Of a stretch of 60,616 bases of DNA, positions 25,325 to 34,705 are shown piece after piece. Within the stretch, counting starts at the first letter, position 1; every line of letters begins with the position of its first letter. The DNA comes from Patescibacteria group bacterium (GTDB lineage: Bacteria; Patescibacteriota; Saccharimonadia; Saccharimonadales; UBA4665): the NCBI GenBank assembly GCA_030272735.1, contig JARXKL010000006.1, positions 1 to 60,616 of the forward strand, read 5' to 3'. The position numbers and the translations under genes are program-made. A model generated the notes under the pieces. The model saw nothing but the letters and a program-made list of their open reading frames with translations, ran no database searches and was not told the DNA's origin.

Positions 25325-26002
25325 ATGGCGCATAACCCACTTGAAGAATACTTTCGCAAAAATGATGGCAAACTAATACACAAATGGTTGCATTACTTTG
25401 AGATCTACGACCGACACTTCAATAAATATCGCAACAAGCCCGTAACTATATTAGAGTTTGGAGTATTTCAAGGTGGCTCACTGCAAATGTGGCGACATTA
25501 TTTTGGTAAGAAAGCCCGGATTATCGGGGTAGATATTAATCCAAAATGTAAAGAACTTGAAGAGAAGGGTATCGATATCCGTATAGGTGACCAGGAAGAT
25601 CGCGATTTCTTAAAAAAACTAATGCGAGATATAGGACCTGTGGATGTTGTTATCGAAGACGGTGGGCATACAATGGCGCAGCAAGTAAATACTTTTGAAG
25701 AAGTATACCCATACGTAAAAGATGGCGGGGTATTTCTTATAGAAGACCTACACACAAGCTACTGGTCAGATTATGATGGTGGCTACCGTAAAAATAGTAG
25801 TTTCATTGAATATTCCAAAAATATTATTGATGATATCAATGCTTGGCATTCCCATGACCAGGAGAGTTTTAAGGTGAACAAGTATACAAAGTCAGTTGGA
25901 GGTATGCACGTTTACGACAGCATAATAGTGTTTGATAAAGCATTAATTTCAGAGCCATCTCATAAAATGACAGGCAAAAAAACAATAGGCTGGGATGAAT
26001 AG
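25325..26002 (+). CDS. MycE/ElmMI-type sugar O-methyltransferase
   Basis: 225 aa. The SAM-binding motif ILEFGVFQGGSLQMWRHYF, the IIGVDI strand, GDQEDRDFLKKL and the metal-site motif VIEDGGH, then FLIEDLHTSYW, closely follow the mycinamicin/elloramycin deoxysugar methyltransferase family, whose members methylate rhamnose-type hydroxyls. I chose ATG 25325, 2 nt after the wzt stop, with GGAGG upstream; an in-frame ATG at 25307 lies inside wzt. It probably methylates a sugar, perhaps rhamnose, of the exported glycan, possibly the terminal one recognised by Wzt. Confidence 0.82.
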   Translation: MAHNPLEEYFRKNDGKLIHKWLHYFEIYDRHFNKYRNKPVTILEFGVFQGGSLQMWRHYFGKKARIIGVDINPKCKELEEKGIDIRIGDQEDRDFLKKLMRDIGPVDVVIEDGGHTMAQQVNTFEEVYPYVKDGGVFLIEDLHTSYWSDYDGGYRKNSSFIEYSKNIIDDINAWHSHDQESFKVNKYTKSVGGMHVYDSIIVFDKALISEPSHKMTGKKTIGWDE

Positions 26003-26053
26003 CAACATGAATTCTTTTAACCCACATACTATAAGCAAGTAGATATTAAGATT

Positions 26054-27016
26054 ATGTCACAGTATTCTCAAAACAAATTCGTTGAATCAGACAATCACTC
26101 TTGGAGCCTACTTTATAAGTATATTAACGATAATGCCAAAGTACTCGACATAGGGTGTAGTAGCGGGTCTTTTGGCGCGGCATTAATAACTTCAAAAAAC
26201 TGTACAGTCGATGGCATTGAAATCTTCCATGACGATGCAGTAGCTGCCAGCAAACAGTTAAGGAACGTATATGAGGTTAACGTTGAAGCAGATCAGCTAA
26301 CCGAAATAACAGATAAATACGATTTTATCGTTTTTGCTGATGTATTAGAACACCTCATAGACCCCGTACTAGCTTTGACCAACGTGAAAAAGCTCCTAAA
26401 ACCAAATGGTTCGGTCATCTACTCAATTCCTAATATGGCACATATTTCGATTCGCTTAGCATTACTTAAAGGCGACTTTGATTACACCGAAACCGGGCTA
26501 TTAGATGAAACGCACATACATTTTTATAATCAGAAAAATATTGAACGCATTTTTAGTGAATCTGGCTATGTCATAAGTGACCAAAAGTATACATATGCCA
26601 ATTACCCAGTTAAATTTATTGAAGAAACGCTCGGTAAGTCAGGACTTATAGTCCAAGATAATGATATTTTTGATAAAAAAATGTCTGACGTAGACGCTCA
26701 AGCGTTTCAATTCATAGGACAAGCGCTCGTTACAACACATACAAAGAGGCACACCGTCATCAAATCCTTGCCACACAAAATGGACACTAAAGAACTAAAT
26801 AAAATACTGACCATATACGAAAAAACTGTTAAAGATGACAGGGAGGCATTAAAAGCGCAAACTGAGCAAATTGATCAATTAAATAACGCACTATTAGAAA
26901 CTAGCAATACTCTTACTAGTTTGCACAACTCGTTGTCTAGAATACAAAATTCGTTATCGTGGAAAATTACGAAGCCGCTACGTTTGGCATCAAGATTATT
27001 GCATAAAATCAAATAG
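26054..27016 (+). CDS. class I SAM methyltransferase with C-terminal coiled coil
   Basis: 320 aa. SAM motif VLDIGCSSGSFG at about residues 35-46, then FIVFADVLEHLIDP and the Methyltransf_23-like block SVIYSIPNMAHISIR. From about residue 235 a coiled coil follows, ending in SWKITKPLRLASRLLHKIK, a tail common in glycan-modifying enzymes of polysaccharide loci. It could help cap the exported chain, and the coiled coil could set chain length as in WbdD; both are analogies. It lies downstream of the MycE-like gene. Confidence 0.75.
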   Translation: MSQYSQNKFVESDNHSWSLLYKYINDNAKVLDIGCSSGSFGAALITSKNCTVDGIEIFHDDAVAASKQLRNVYEVNVEADQLTEITDKYDFIVFADVLEHLIDPVLALTNVKKLLKPNGSVIYSIPNMAHISIRLALLKGDFDYTETGLLDETHIHFYNQKNIERIFSESGYVISDQKYTYANYPVKFIEETLGKSGLIVQDNDIFDKKMSDVDAQAFQFIGQALVTTHTKRHTVIKSLPHKMDTKELNKILTIYEKTVKDDREALKAQTEQIDQLNNALLETSNTLTSLHNSLSRIQNSLSWKITKPLRLASRLLHKIK

Positions 27017-27127
27017 TTAGTGAAAACGGTTTGTTAATTCTGGCAATAAAACTCTTTTTGGATTAAGTTTTTTGCTTAATCTCAGTTTCGCATAAGCACA
27101 AACGTGTTATAATTATAGGCGAGATTG

Positions 27128-27133
27128 TATAAT
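27128..27133 (+). promoter_or_regulatory. -10 box for the 27141 gene (predicted leaderless)
   Basis: A perfect TATAAT ends 7 nt before the ATG at 27141, so transcription should start at or 1 nt before the codon. Another TATAAT at 27108-27113 could give a longer leader. No Shine-Dalgarno is present. Confidence 0.5.
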
Positions 27134-27140
27134 AAAAACT

Positions 27141-27689
27141 ATGCCACAAAAAAAACTATTACATCGCCGCTCATCTTTTTTGCTGCTGACAGGAGCTGTT
27201 ATTACCATCTCTTTATTAGCCTTAGGCCTACATCAAGCACTTAAACAACCAAAAGCTGTTTCCGGGCCGATCAAGACCATTGATGGCCAATCCGAGAGCC
27301 CCGCGAAAAAATCTAACACTGTGGCAGAGCAAAACAGTTCTATAAACCAAAAGCCAACTACAGTAAATCCAGTCAGCCCAAACAATGAGCTATCAGCTCC
27401 TTACGGCTCGTTTGTGAGCAACCATAAGCCTGGCCAAAACGGTTCGAACCTCACTGAGCTCTCGCAGTGTACTACTACGCCAGGCGCGACATGTTTAATA
27501 AAGTTTACACAAGGTGATGTGGTTAAAACACTGTCCCCTAAACTAACAGCTTCTGATGGAACTGTATTCTGGGAATGGAATGTAAAGGACGCTGGCCTTA
27601 CTGACGGAAAATGGGTTGTTTCGGCCGTCGCCATGCTCAGTGATCAGTCCAAAACCACTACCGATGCAATAGAATTGGAAATCCAGTAA
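27141..27689 (+). CDS. membrane-anchored protein with Ig-like C-terminal domain
   Basis: 182 aa. An N-terminal membrane helix (about residues 11-31) is followed by a Ser/Asn/Pro-rich linker (about 40-85) and a C-terminal beta domain with two Cys (LSQCTTTPGATC) and repeated strand patterns ending TDAIELEIQ, like bacterial Ig-like folds. It overlaps the ricin-lectin gene by 1 nt (TAATG), so the two are probably made together and may act at the same surface site. No family assigned. Confidence 0.6.
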   Translation: MPQKKLLHRRSSFLLLTGAVITISLLALGLHQALKQPKAVSGPIKTIDGQSESPAKKSNTVAEQNSSINQKPTTVNPVSPNNELSAPYGSFVSNHKPGQNGSNLTELSQCTTTPGATCLIKFTQGDVVKTLSPKLTASDGTVFWEWNVKDAGLTDGKWVVSAVAMLSDQSKTTTDAIELEIQ

Positions 27690-29908
27690 TGAAAATTAAA
27701 ATTTTTTTAGGCATAGCTGCAATAAGCTCTGTTATCGCCATACTATTCACGCCTCATTTAGCCTCTGCTGCCACGAATTACGGAAATATTAATATTATCA
27801 ATGATGCTGTCATGAACAATACCTCGAGTATGACGCCCGCGCAAATCAATAGTTTTCTGAATGAATTCACCGGTACATGCCTAGGGACCAATAGTGCCTT
27901 TTCAACACCAGACCCTCAGGGGTATGCCAATGGTGCATATCAGTACGGTGGAAGCGTCGATGCAGGAACCGCTTTACGAAATATTGCAGTGCGTTATGGC
28001 TTAAGCCCGCAAGTGTTATTGGTTACGCTTGAAAAAGAACAAGGCTTAATTAGTCGAAACGGCAGCTGTGCATATGCCAATCCCTCCCCTGCCCCTGAAG
28101 GCGAAAGTTGTGGCAACCCCAATGGAACTGGGCCAAACTATTGTTCTTTTGCCTGTCAAAACTCACCTGTAGGAGGGTGCGTAACGGTCGCCGTCGGATA
28201 TGGCTGCCCGGGTTATTGCAGAAGTGATTTTAACGGCTTCAGCAAGCAAATGAGTGGCGGTGCGTGGATTTTAAGATTTGCAGAGGCTCGGGCTTACGGG
28301 CAACTTACGGGCTACACGGGATTTGATCCAGGGGATGAATATGCTTGTTATGTAGGACCAATGACCGCCGGATATAGACAGCGTTCAAACAGTCCTAGCA
28401 ACTGTAAAGGTTTCCCAGGAAATCAGTCTATATACTACGATGGATCATATACGGATGTAGATGGAAATACCATGTATGTCGCTAATGGTTCAACTGCCAG
28501 CATGCTCAACTACACACCATTCTACGCGCGTTCTTATACTGACACCAAGCTCTTTCACACAAGTTTTACAAAATGGTTTGGTAATCCAGCATACCCATCC
28601 AGCAATATTTTTATGCCAGACGGAACCTATAATATTAGAGGCATTGGTTCTGGAAAGAGCATTGACGTAAGTAATAACTCCTCGAGCAGCGGTGCTAGTT
28701 TGCAGCTATATAGTAACAATGGAACTGGGGCTCAGGAGTGGGTTCTCAAGCGTGACACCGAAGGGTACTATACTATACAAAATAAGTCCTCAGGGAAGTA
28801 TATGGACGTAGCCGCAGCCGGCATTCAGACAGGCACGCGCATTCAAATATGGGACGGAAATGCATCCTGTGCACAAAAGTGGGCAATTCAAAAAGTGGGC
28901 AATGGGTACACTTTTTATAATACTTGTTCAGGTTTAGCCTTGGATGTGAATGGTGGCAGTACAGCGAATGGTGCGCCCCTCCAGATATATACCCCAAACT
29001 CTACGCCGGCGCAACAATGGAACATTGTATCCCTAGAGCCATCATCAGTATCGACTGGTCTATATAATCTGCTAAGCTCTGGTGGTACGGCCCTCGATGT
29101 ATCAGGAGGCTCAACAGCCGGGGGGACTCCTCTACAAGTATTTTCAGTTAATGGTACGGAATCGCAGGCATGGATAGCAATTAGACTAACTAACGGGCTG
29201 TATAAAATTTTGAATCCTAAGAGCGGTAAATATCTTGATGTAGTAGGCGCTGGTACTTCGGTCGGCACCAAAACACAAATTTGGAATGATACGGGTTCTT
29301 GTGCGCAGGAGTGGGCGATAAACTTAAGTAGTGATGGTACATATGGTTTTACTTCCTCATGTTCCGGCCTTAGTCTCGATGTTTATAATGGCGCTGTGTC
29401 GACCAATGGTACTCCAGTGCAGATTTATACAAATAATGGTACGAGTGCCCAGAAATGGACCCTCCGTGCTGCTGCTCGTACAGTGGCTGATAATACATAT
29501 AGTCTTTTGACAAGTGCCGGAAAAGCACTCGATATAGCCAACGGCAGTATTAAGTCGGGTACCCCGACACAGATTTATGCCAATAATGGTACGGGCGCGC
29601 AGAATTGGATGTTTAAAAGACAAAGTGATGGGCTGTACCAACTACTAAATCCTCAAAGCGGAAAGTATTTGGACGTTATTGCTGGTAGTACTACTCAGGG
29701 TGCAAAAACCCAGATTTGGGACGGCAACAGCAGTTGTGCTCAGGAATGGGCAATTGCTTCAAATAATGACGGCACTTATAGCATTACGTCATCCTGTTCT
29801 GGTTTAAAGCTCGATGTCTCTAATGGCGCGGTGTCAACCAATGGTACTGCTACACAAATATACACAAGCAATGGCACAGGGGCGCAATCATGGATGTTAG
29901 CCCTATAG
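27689..29908 (+). CDS. secreted protein with three ricin-type beta-trefoil lectin domains
   Basis: 739 aa. A signal peptide (1-25, ending ASAA) precedes a Cys-rich module (about 25-305) containing VLLVTLEKEQGL, VAVGYGC and a C-terminal WFG; I have seen similar modules in secreted actinobacterial and Saccharibacteria proteins, without being sure of the family name, and a lysozyme-like role is possible. Three tandem trefoils start near residues 311, 454 and 598, each of about 143 residues and three QxW repeats (nine in all: AQEW, AQKW, AQQW, SQAW, AQEW, AQKW, AQNW, AQEW, AQSW). Repeats 1-9 predict galactose- or N-acetylglucosamine-type glycan binding. It is probably released or anchored via the gene just upstream. 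Confidence 0.85.
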   Translation: MKIKIFLGIAAISSVIAILFTPHLASAATNYGNINIINDAVMNNTSSMTPAQINSFLNEFTGTCLGTNSAFSTPDPQGYANGAYQYGGSVDAGTALRNIAVRYGLSPQVLLVTLEKEQGLISRNGSCAYANPSPAPEGESCGNPNGTGPNYCSFACQNSPVGGCVTVAVGYGCPGYCRSDFNGFSKQMSGGAWILRFAEARAYGQLTGYTGFDPGDEYACYVGPMTAGYRQRSNSPSNCKGFPGNQSIYYDGSYTDVDGNTMYVANGSTASMLNYTPFYARSYTDTKLFHTSFTKWFGNPAYPSSNIFMPDGTYNIRGIGSGKSIDVSNNSSSSGASLQLYSNNGTGAQEWVLKRDTEGYYTIQNKSSGKYMDVAAAGIQTGTRIQIWDGNASCAQKWAIQKVGNGYTFYNTCSGLALDVNGGSTANGAPLQIYTPNSTPAQQWNIVSLEPSSVSTGLYNLLSSGGTALDVSGGSTAGGTPLQVFSVNGTESQAWIAIRLTNGLYKILNPKSGKYLDVVGAGTSVGTKTQIWNDTGSCAQEWAINLSSDGTYGFTSSCSGLSLDVYNGAVSTNGTPVQIYTNNGTSAQKWTLRAAARTVADNTYSLLTSAGKALDIANGSIKSGTPTQIYANNGTGAQNWMFKRQSDGLYQLLNPQSGKYLDVIAGSTTQGAKTQIWDGNSSCAQEWAIASNNDGTYSITSSCSGLKLDVSNGAVSTNGTATQIYTSNGTGAQSWMLAL
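28620..29905 (+). repeat. triplicated ricin trefoil coding repeat
   Basis: Three copies of about 430 nt encode beta-trefoils, each built from three QxW subrepeats. The repeat motifs LDV and QIW/QIYxNNGT-AQ recur at regular distance. Internal duplication explains them; no mobile element is involved. Confidence 0.85.
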
Positions 29909-29945
29909 GCTCAAACGTGTTTCTGCTAAGCCATAATCCGCTCAA

Positions 29946-32573
29946 CTATTTTATAAATATATTCTCGATATCATCGATTATTGAGTAATCTCTTTTTGTA
30001 GCTCTCCTGGCAATTTCATTAGATCTCGCCGACATTTCAACTAGTTCAGCATCGGAAGTCTTCTTCTTGCTAAGCATTTTTTCTATCACCACTACTAGTC
30101 CCGCAAAGTCTGAACTCGAAACAGCATAACCATTTTTGCCATCAATCAATTGCTCTTCTCGTCCGGCGCTTTCATTCCGTATAATCGGATGACCTGTTGC
30201 CATGCCCTCATACACAAATATTCCCAATGCTTCAAAGAGTGAATAGCAAATAGTTACATTGGCTGCTTCAATCATTTCTATGGCCTTTTCATGAGACATA
30301 CTTGGAGTGATCTTGAAATGACCATCTAATCCTGAAGCCGATAAATCGACTTGCTTCTTAATATTCTTAACATGATAAGCGGCCTGCGAACCTAAGTCGC
30401 TTTTTTCGTAGGCACCTATAAACTCTAACTGAAAATCACGATAAATTTTAGGTGCTTTGAGGTAGTAATTATGATAGAAGTCTAAAAATGCGTATAAGAC
30501 AGGATATTGGCCTTTACGCATGTCCATCAGGCTGCCCGTCGTTATAAATCGCAAAGAGCGGAAGTCTTCAGGAGCCCTCACGTTAAATTTTTCAGATGGA
30601 AATAAGAAAGGAAATGGCATTTTTTCAATATTCTTCGGAGAACCAAAAAATTTGATATATTCACGTAAAGTCGATTCTGATACCGCGTAAATCCTTGCCT
30701 TATCTAATTTCAAGTAAGCCTTGAGTTCACTTTTTACATCTGGTTGTATAAATCCATCTGGGGAATGTTCATGGCCATACCAAAAGAGCTTAGTTATATT
30801 CCCGTCTTTGAGAGCGTTTATTGCTGAAAGAGCGGTTGTGTGCGAAATTGCGAAAGTGTTAAATACCACCACGTCACCTTTGTTAAACTCCAGCCGTAAC
30901 TCCCTGTTTGTATAAACTTCCACATCAACACCGTCTCGTTTAAGTTTTACTATATTAGCCGGTTCAATCGGAGTGAAGGCAATGAACTTTATACTACTAA
31001 TTAGTTCAGGATACTTCAGTTTCATCTTGTGCACTACATCCATGATTACAAATGGCGCCCCAGTGTTGTTGAGTTGATTAGACACTATGACTATTCGCGG
31101 TTTCCCGGTCGTTGCTTTAGGCACCCTTTTGCGGTATTCATAAACAGCTCTTCTGCGAACTTTGCTACCCACAATTATGTAAGTTGCATGTATTCCATCG
31201 CTCTGCGTTTTCCGTACAACCTGTCGCGCCATAGATTTTACCGTACGAGTCCTATGCGCTGGCATTTCAACCGGCAATGTTGTCTGCGTGATGTTGTTTA
31301 GAAGACGGAATTCCTGCTCAGCACTATACGGTTTCGATTGTGATTTAATTTCTTCTGAAAGTTCTTTTGTTACATTGCCCCAATAGTATTTCGGCTGAAG
31401 ATTTCTCATCTGCTTGCTGGCGCGCGCTAGCTTCGAAGTGTCTTTTACTAAATCATTAATAATTGCCGCAATGGTGTTTTCTTCTGTACCGTCAACTTTG
31501 AAAGCCGCTCCTACATCAACTAATTCATCCGATAACGGATCCCCGCCATTTGTAATCAGCGGAGTAGTACTGCCCACATAATCCATGACCCTCGTTCTCC
31601 AAGAATATACATTTTCCTTACTTGCCCGATTCAAGCTGATAATAACATCTGCGTGTTCGTAGTATTTTCGTCGTGTAGCGTAGTCGGCCCAATCAATGAG
31701 AACAGTTTGATCTGTTAAGCCATTTTCTCTTATATAGTCGACAGTGTCATAGTAGTGTTTGATGAAATCTGGATGCTGATTTTGGGGATTATTTCCACCT
31801 ACAATGACGAATTTTAAGCGTTTATTCTTATTGCTCTTCAGAGTATCAAGAATCTCGGTAATATCGAACCATGGATATAGCCCTCCAAACCACAATAATA
31901 TGAAATCTTTTTCGCCTATTCCATACTCTAAATAGGGATTTTCTAGTTTTTGTTTTGTATCAGGTTCATCAATGCCAAATGGTACACTGAGTAACCTTTT
32001 AGTATGGTACGAGAATTGGTTTATTACACCGAGAGTTGATAATACCCCGGTGTAAAACTTTTCCTGAGCATCGTTCGCATATAAGAAATAGTCGCCCCTT
32101 ATCATCACTGTATTAAATACATCTTTAACTGCACCGAGATTTCCTATGTATGTTCCCACCAAATCTTTTGGATCCCTTGCTAAGTTCTCTATATATGCTG
32201 GACCATAAGCATCTATGATAACTTGAGTCGTTTCAGGTAAATTCCGTGCGATAAACGCAGACCCATGAATAGTATAGTTAAAGATAACTGTATCGTATTG
32301 AGCTAGCTTGTCTATAAAATTATCATCAAAATCGTAATTAAAAAGTTTTATCCCATTAACTTCGTGTACATCTAGAGGGTAAATTGTTCCCACGCCAATA
32401 GTAATGTCTTTAATGCCGTTAGCTTTTAAGCCATTTGCTAGCCCAAAAAAACGCTGCCCGCTGCCCTCTATTTTTTGATATTTCGGAGTTGGAACTGGAG
32501 ACCATGAAACTATAAGGACTTTTGCGTCTTTTTTGATTTCACCAGACATATCTTCAAGTCTAACACTGACCAT
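29946..32573 (-). CDS. tandem-domain glycosyltransferase (two GT-B modules)
   Basis: 875 aa, about twice a normal GT4 enzyme. Residues about 18-410 form one GT-B module (VLIVSWSPVPTPKYQ at the start, FILLWFGGLYPWFD in the nucleotide-sugar half). Residues about 490-875 form a second (PRIVIVSNQLNNTGAPFV, SLFEALGIFVYEGMATGHP, the GT4 acidic motif). An in-frame ATG at 32549 (MSGEIKK) is an alternative start; the 32573 ATG has no visible Shine-Dalgarno. It may add two sugars in sequence or polymerise a disaccharide. Donors unknown. The 425-nt gap upstream separates it from rmlA. Confidence 0.75.
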   Translation of the reverse strand: MVSVRLEDMSGEIKKDAKVLIVSWSPVPTPKYQKIEGSGQRFFGLANGLKANGIKDITIGVGTIYPLDVHEVNGIKLFNYDFDDNFIDKLAQYDTVIFNYTIHGSAFIARNLPETTQVIIDAYGPAYIENLARDPKDLVGTYIGNLGAVKDVFNTVMIRGDYFLYANDAQEKFYTGVLSTLGVINQFSYHTKRLLSVPFGIDEPDTKQKLENPYLEYGIGEKDFILLWFGGLYPWFDITEILDTLKSNKNKRLKFVIVGGNNPQNQHPDFIKHYYDTVDYIRENGLTDQTVLIDWADYATRRKYYEHADVIISLNRASKENVYSWRTRVMDYVGSTTPLITNGGDPLSDELVDVGAAFKVDGTEENTIAAIINDLVKDTSKLARASKQMRNLQPKYYWGNVTKELSEEIKSQSKPYSAEQEFRLLNNITQTTLPVEMPAHRTRTVKSMARQVVRKTQSDGIHATYIIVGSKVRRRAVYEYRKRVPKATTGKPRIVIVSNQLNNTGAPFVIMDVVHKMKLKYPELISSIKFIAFTPIEPANIVKLKRDGVDVEVYTNRELRLEFNKGDVVVFNTFAISHTTALSAINALKDGNITKLFWYGHEHSPDGFIQPDVKSELKAYLKLDKARIYAVSESTLREYIKFFGSPKNIEKMPFPFLFPSEKFNVRAPEDFRSLRFITTGSLMDMRKGQYPVLYAFLDFYHNYYLKAPKIYRDFQLEFIGAYEKSDLGSQAAYHVKNIKKQVDLSASGLDGHFKITPSMSHEKAIEMIEAANVTICYSLFEALGIFVYEGMATGHPIIRNESAGREEQLIDGKNGYAVSSSDFAGLVVVIEKMLSKKKTSDAELVEMSARSNEIARRATKRDYSIIDDIENIFIK

Positions 32574-32998
32574 ATAGACTTGGCTATAGCATCATCATGT
32601 TAAGGGCATGCAAGATTGGCTTTTGGGCTATTTTGCTACCATAATACACCGCCCATATAATGATGTGCCTTTTCACGCTATCAGCGATTGACGTTTATCC
32701 ACTTAAATATGGAGACCTAACACCCTACTGCACAATTTTAATTTTGTGTCATAGCTAATTAACAGACTTTTATGCGCTACACATCTACTGATATTAATAT
32801 TGTTTAAACTGGGCAGACGCTGGAACATACCGCGGCACAGGCGGTCTTGAAGATCATGCGCCATATACTAATCATTATCCAGGAGTTAGTACGCTATTTT
32901 TTTGAAGTGCTGCAAAGCGCCGCCATATTACTGAAAAAATTGTAAGCTTGTTGAAATTTTGCAGTTCAACCCAATGTTCACAAAAATAAATAAAAAAA
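32574..32998. other. 425-nt intergenic region, no gene supported
   Basis: AT-rich spacer between rmlA and the tandem glycosyltransferase, both leftward. No open frame of convincing length, tRNA or known RNA motif was found. It contains a small inverted repeat ACCGC/GCGGT (32829-32845), a possible stem GTTGAA/TTCAAC and several poly-A/T runs. It should contain the rml operon's end and the promoter of the glycosyltransferase. I could not place either. Confidence 0.5.
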
Positions 32999-33853
32999 TT
33001 ATAACTCTAACAGGTATTTACCGTAGCCACTCTTTTTAAGTGGCTCAGCGATAGTTTCGAGCTGGCCTTTACTAATAAAACCTTGTTTGTAAGCAATTTC
33101 TTCAATGCAGCCAATTTTAATGCCGGTGCGTTTTTCGACCACTCGGATGTATTCGCTGGCGTCGTTCATGGATTCAAAGGTGCCGGTATCGAGCCATGCG
33201 GAACCCCGTTCCATGGTTTGAACTTTGAGGCGGCCACGCTTGAGATACTCTTCGTTGACAGTTGTAATCTCGAGTTCGCCACGGTCGCTTGGCTCAATAT
33301 TTTTGGCAATTTCAACCACATCGTTATCGTAAAAGTAGAGTCCTACAACTGCGAAATTTGATTTAGGATTAGAAGGTTTTTCTTCAATCGACACTGCATG
33401 GTTAGCAGAGTCAAATTCGACAACGCCATAACGTTCAGGATCAGAAACCTCGTATGCGAAGACGATGCCGCCTTCAGGGTTCGAGCAGTTTTCTAAACTT
33501 TTACCAAATGCTTCGCCATAAAAGATGTTATCTCCAAGTATTAATGCAACCTTATCGTCACCAATAAAGTCCTCACCAATAATAAATGCTTGGGCTAAGC
33601 CATCTGGCGAAGGCTGGGCGGCATACTCTAGATTTACGCCTATATCAGAGCCATCTCCAAGCAGGCGCTGGAACTGTGCTTGGTCGTCAGGGGTTGTAAT
33701 TATGAGGATATCTTTGATACCGGCCTGCATGAGTGTACTCAGCGGGTAATAGATCATTGGCTTATCGTAAATAGGCATGATTTGCTTTGAGATACCTTTT
33801 GTAATGGGGTACAGGCGTGTTCCTGAGCCTCCTGCTAAAATAATGCCTTTCAT
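32999..33853 (-). CDS. rmlA: glucose-1-phosphate thymidylyltransferase
   Basis: 284 aa. Starts [19 protein letters not shown], the nucleotide-binding signature, followed by [17 protein letters not shown]. First enzyme of dTDP-L-rhamnose synthesis (glucose-1-P + dTTP to dTDP-glucose). It is the last gene of the leftward set rmlB-nudix-rmlC-rmlD-rmlA and overlaps rmlD by 4 nt (ATGA). Confidence 0.96.
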   Translation of the reverse strand: MKGIILAGGSGTRLYPITKGISKQIMPIYDKPMIYYPLSTLMQAGIKDILIITTPDDQAQFQRLLGDGSDIGVNLEYAAQPSPDGLAQAFIIGEDFIGDDKVALILGDNIFYGEAFGKSLENCSNPEGGIVFAYEVSDPERYGVVEFDSANHAVSIEEKPSNPKSNFAVVGLYFYDNDVVEIAKNIEPSDRGELEITTVNEEYLKRGRLKVQTMERGSAWLDTGTFESMNDASEYIRVVEKRTGIKIGCIEEIAYKQGFISKGQLETIAEPLKKSGYGKYLLEL

Positions 33854-34704
33854 CGTATCAACTCCTTTTTAACATATGTTTCTAGGTCTGTTTGCCAGTC
33901 GTTCATGACAATTCCTGTCGCCTCAAGCTTACTCAAATCAAAAGTGCTGCGCAAGGGGCGACGAGCGCTACCTGGCTTATCTGCAAAATATTGATCGGTC
34001 GATATGTCAGTAACTTTCAGCTCAATACCAGCGATAGTAAATATTGCTCTTGTAACATCCGCCCAGCTAACGGTTTTTCCGCCATTGCTGACATTGTAGA
34101 CGCCGTAAGTTGATTGTACAGACAGCAAGTGCTCAATTGCCCGGACTAACTCGTTCGTAAATGTAAGGCGTCCAATTTGATCTCCAACTACACTAGGCGA
34201 AATGCCTTTTTGGCCCAAGCTGATCATCGTTTTAACAAAATTTTTGCCATCACCAATTAACCACGAAGTGCGTACTATGTAGTGTTTTTGCGTCGACTGC
34301 GCAGCAATCTCACCTGCAGCTTTCGAAGCGCCATAGGCTGATAATGGACTGAGTGGTTCGCTCTCAGATTGTAATTCATTAGTGCCATCAAAAACATACT
34401 CAGTAGAAACCTGCACGAGTGTCAGGTTGTGCGCCGTTGCTGCTTTAGCAAGATTGGCGACGCCCTGAGCGTTCACTCTCCATGCTGCTACCCGGCCTTC
34501 TTCGGTTTCTGCACCATCTACATTTGTGTATGCAGCTGCATTGATTACGACCGTTACACCAGACCAATTGTATGAAGCAACTGAATCAGCGTCAGTGATG
34601 TCGAGAGTGCCGCTGTCGGCTGCGCGCGCGTTCGGGTATTTTTTTTGTAGGGCAGTGCCCAATTGTCCGTTTGCGCCAACGATAAGTATGCTTGATTCGT
34701 CCAT
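33850..34704 (-). CDS. rmlD: dTDP-4-dehydrorhamnose reductase
   Basis: 284 aa. Rossmann motif GANGQLG at about residues 10-16 and the SDR catalytic YGASKAAGE (Tyr, Lys), with the RmlD-type STEYVFDG. Final NADPH-dependent step to dTDP-L-rhamnose. The ATG lies 1 nt after the rmlC stop. Confidence 0.95.
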   Translation of the reverse strand: MDESSILIVGANGQLGTALQKKYPNARAADSGTLDITDADSVASYNWSGVTVVINAAAYTNVDGAETEEGRVAAWRVNAQGVANLAKAATAHNLTLVQVSTEYVFDGTNELQSESEPLSPLSAYGASKAAGEIAAQSTQKHYIVRTSWLIGDGKNFVKTMISLGQKGISPSVVGDQIGRLTFTNELVRAIEHLLSVQSTYGVYNVSNGGKTVSWADVTRAIFTIAGIELKVTDISTDQYFADKPGSARRPLRSTFDLSKLEATGIVMNDWQTDLETYVKKELIR

Positions 34705-34705
34705 A

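Noticed and set aside
27061-27081. GATTAAG/CTTAATC hairpin as terminator after the methyltransferase gene
   Set aside because: The T run lies in the loop, not after the stem, and the stem is AT-rich, so it would terminate poorly.
28620-29905. Regular repeats resembling a CRISPR or tandem DNA repeat
   Set aside because: They are in frame, diverged at DNA level and encode QxW lectin repeats; no identical direct repeats with unique spacers.
32574-32998. Hidden tRNA or small RNA in the long gap
   Set aside because: No cloverleaf with the GGTTCRA T-loop and no conserved RNA motif could be found; only short inverted repeats.
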